From the NCBI GenBank assembly GCA_031278755.1, contig JAITJV010000154.1:1-6892 (forward strand): DNA of 6,892 nucleotides. The letters run 5' to 3'. Positions 5,921-6,892 of the stretch are shown one piece after another. Position 1 is the stretch's first letter. The number at the start of each line of letters is the position of its first letter. Below the pieces are notes generated by a model. That model was not told the DNA's origin, did no database searches, and saw only the letters and a list, made by a program, of their open reading frames with translations. Origin of the DNA: Treponema sp. GTDB lineage: Bacteria > Spirochaetota > Spirochaetia > Treponematales > Breznakiellaceae. The translations under genes were made by a program, and so were the position numbers.

Positions 5921-6429
5921 CCCCGTTCGGAAAGGATGCGCTCAAATTCAGCCGCCGCGCGGTAATCCTGCAGTTCCCGGCAGGTATCCCGCAGATTATA
6001 AAGGGCTTCGTAATAAAGGGGAACAAGGCTGACCGCTTCTTCAAAACAGTGGCGGGCTTCTTCAAGACTTCCTTCGGTAAAGTACAGCACGCCGAGGTTG
6101 TTCCAGGTTTTGGGGGAATTGTCGTTACGGATCAGGGCCGCATGGTAGCATTCTTCCGAAAGCCCGAACTGTTCCAGTTCATAATAAATAAGCCCCATGG
6201 AAACCCAGGCTTCGGCAAGGCTGTTTTCTATACAGACGGCCCGCTGAAAGCTGTCCAGGGCCTCGTCGTACTCTCCGGTCCGCTGCTGGGCTATGCCGAG
6301 GTTGAGCCAAAGCAGGGGATTTTCCGGTTCCATGAAAAGCGCTTTGCGGAACAGGGGAATCGCGTCATTGGGCCGGTTTGCCTCGGTTAAGGCTATGCCG
6401 GAATTGTTAAGGTACGAAGCTGTTTCCAT
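5917..6429 (-). CDS. Tetratricopeptide repeat (TPR) protein
   Basis: A 170-residue protein built almost entirely of TPR helix pairs with 34-residue spacing: about 5-38, 39-72, 73-106, 107-140 and a final partial or capping repeat at 141-170. Consensus residues are easy to see (W-x-N-L-G, A-x-x-x-F/Y, A-hydrophobic-P). There is no signal peptide or membrane segment, so it is probably cytoplasmic. TPRs bind other proteins; no partner can be named from sequence, but the neighbouring phosphoesterase and RseC-like genes are natural candidates. I chose the ATG at 6429, with a G-rich stretch (six G, 6433-6438) just upstream; an in-frame TTG at 6444 would add five residues and is less likely. Its TGA overlaps the ATG of the phosphoesterase gene (ATGA, 5917-5920), so it is the first gene of a coupled three-gene operon. 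Confidence 0.85.
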   Translation of the reverse strand: METASYLNNSGIALTEANRPNDAIPLFRKALFMEPENPLLWLNLGIAQQRTGEYDEALDSFQRAVCIENSLAEAWVSMGLIYYELEQFGLSEECYHAALIRNDNSPKTWNNLGVLYFTEGSLEEARHCFEEAVSLVPLYYEALYNLRDTCRELQDYRAAAEFERILSERG

Positions 6430-6545
6430 GATCCCCCCATTCAATCGACAACCCCGCCGCCGGCGTTGTTGTTTTGGTAAGGCATTAAATCCCTCACTTA
6501 CAATAAATATAACCCAAAAAACGATTTAGGACTATAAGAAAACCT

Positions 6546-6576
6546 CTAAAACTCCGGTTTTTGAAAACAGTTTTAG
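6546..6576. repeat. Nested inverted repeat, possible operator
   Basis: The perfect 8-bp inverted repeat CTAAAACT (6546-6553) / AGTTTTAG (6569-6576) encloses a second one, GTTTT (6557-6561) / AAAAC (6564-6568). It lies 9 bases upstream of the - strand TATAGT box (6531-6536), overlapping the place a -35 box would occupy. This is a plausible regulator-binding site for the TPR operon, but only position and symmetry support it. Confidence 0.4.
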
Positions 6577-6593
6577 CCGCCGCTTTCCCGCTT

Positions 6594-6627
6594 CCGGAAG
6601 CTCAGGAAACCCGGCCGGGGCTTCCGG
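6594..6627. repeat. Strong G+C-rich inverted repeat
   Basis: CCGGAAGCTC (6594-6603) pairs with GGGCTTCCGG (6618-6627) over ten positions with one G-T pair. The 14-nt loop contains the near-palindrome CCCGGCCGGG, running into the right arm. There is no T-run on either side and no gene ending here, so it is not an obvious terminator. It could be a protein-binding site, a REP-type repeat or a remnant of a former gene end. Confidence 0.4.
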
Positions 6628-6700
6628 GACTTCCCTGTATACGTTCCCTTTTTCGTGTTTTCGGTGAAACAGACGGGTATATTTTATATGACGTTTGATG

Positions 6701-6706
6701 TATAAT
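6701..6706 (+). promoter_or_regulatory. Candidate -10 box for the 3' partial gene
   Basis: TATAAT matches the sigma-70 -10 consensus exactly and is preceded by a TG pair. The -35 position at 17-bp spacing (TATATT, 6678-6683) is poor. A start near 6713 would give a short leader of about 17 nt containing the ribosome-binding site AGGAAAGG (6716-6723). Confidence 0.45.
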
Positions 6707-6729
6707 CCGGAAAACAGGAAAGGTTTCAG

Positions 6730-6892
6730 GTGAAGGATTTAAGCGAATTTAATGAGACTACTTCAGAGTATGAATTGTTTTCTTTTCTTCATGAAAAGGT
6801 GATAAGCCGGGAGATAAACGCCTTTTCAAGACTTGTCGAATTTGCCGCGCCTGTTTTGAAGGATAAACGGACCTATCCGGTTATTATGCGGA
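6730..6892 (+). CDS. Unrecognised protein, N-terminal part (3' partial)
   Basis: A + strand frame opens at GTG 6730 and stays open to the window end, giving 54 visible residues that start MKDLSEFNETTSEYELFSFL. AGGAAAGG (6716-6723), 6 bases upstream, supports the GTG start. An in-frame stop at 6703-6705 excludes any start further upstream, and a consensus TATAAT lies at 6701-6706. The visible residues look like a soluble, mostly helical, charged N-terminus without signal peptide or membrane segment. I recognise no family motif. Codon use is more A+T-rich than in the other genes here. It is divergent from the TPR operon and may share regulation through the intergenic region. Confidence 0.6.
   Translation, partial: MKDLSEFNETTSEYELFSFLHEKVISREINAFSRLVEFAAPVLKDKRTYPVIMR

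Larger units (their letters stand above)
6430..6729. other. Divergent intergenic region
   Basis: These 300 bases separate the divergent TPR operon (-) and the GTG-started gene (+). Parts are clearly more A+T-rich than the coding regions (6480-6570 and 6650-6710). No coding frame on either strand looks real. The region contains two notable inverted repeats (6546-6576 and 6594-6627), a TATAAT box for the + gene, and A+T-rich candidate -10 boxes for the - operon (TATAGT at 6531-6536, TATATT at 6506-6511 on the - strand), none with a convincing -35 box. Confidence 0.6.

Noticed and set aside
5546..5965. + strand open frame opposite the phosphoesterase and TPR junction
   Set aside because: Both - strand genes have strong family motifs and overlapping start/stop codons; this is a shadow.
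6430..6444. TTG start at 6444 for the TPR protein
   Set aside because: The ATG at 6429 has a G-rich ribosome-binding stretch just upstream and begins right before the first TPR helix.
6546..6576. GTTTT/AAAAC repeats as a possible CRISPR repeat
   Set aside because: The unit is not repeated with spacers and no cas gene is present; it is a single nested inverted repeat.

Overview
The window looks like chromosomal DNA from a fairly G+C-rich bacterium. A spirochaete of the Treponema group from a plant-fibre-digesting gut is my best guess. It rests on the combination of a beta-mannosidase-type GH2 enzyme, an RseC-like membrane protein, a YmdB/TIGR00282-type phosphoesterase and short TPR proteins. 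This is inference from gene content; there is no rRNA or other taxonomic marker. I see no mobile element, tRNA, rRNA or CRISPR array.

Layout. Bases 1-3826 (+ strand) hold a sugar-catabolism cluster. It starts with the 3' three-quarters of a GH2 beta-mannosidase-like glycosidase. A strong hairpin plus T-run (1890-1948) follows. Then come a xylose-isomerase-like TIM-barrel isomerase/epimerase and, 10 bp further on, a zinc-dependent medium-chain dehydrogenase. The simplest reading is release of a sugar from a glycoside, followed by isomerisation and oxidation/reduction of the released sugar or a derivative. The hairpin probably lowers or controls transcription into the last two genes. A G+C-rich repeat of hairpins (3831-3900) separates this cluster from the convergent hsp20 gene.

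Bases 3910-4536 (- strand) encode an Hsp20/alpha-crystallin chaperone. It has its own sigma-70-like promoter (4647-4675) and a roughly 100-nt leader holding three consecutive hairpins. Its ribosome-binding site lies inside a weak fourth hairpin, which suggests heat-responsive translation.

Bases 4683-6429 (- strand) form a three-gene operon whose genes overlap by ATGA at both junctions: a five-repeat TPR protein, a TIGR00282/YmdB-like metallophosphoesterase and an RseC/MucC-like two-pass membrane protein. The phosphoesterase keeps the family fold motifs but has replaced most of the expected metal-binding and catalytic residues. It is the most unusual gene here.

Bases 6430-6729 are a relatively A+T-rich divergent intergenic region with nested inverted repeats and candidate promoters in both directions. 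A new + strand gene with a GTG start (6730) runs off the window end; I do not recognise it.
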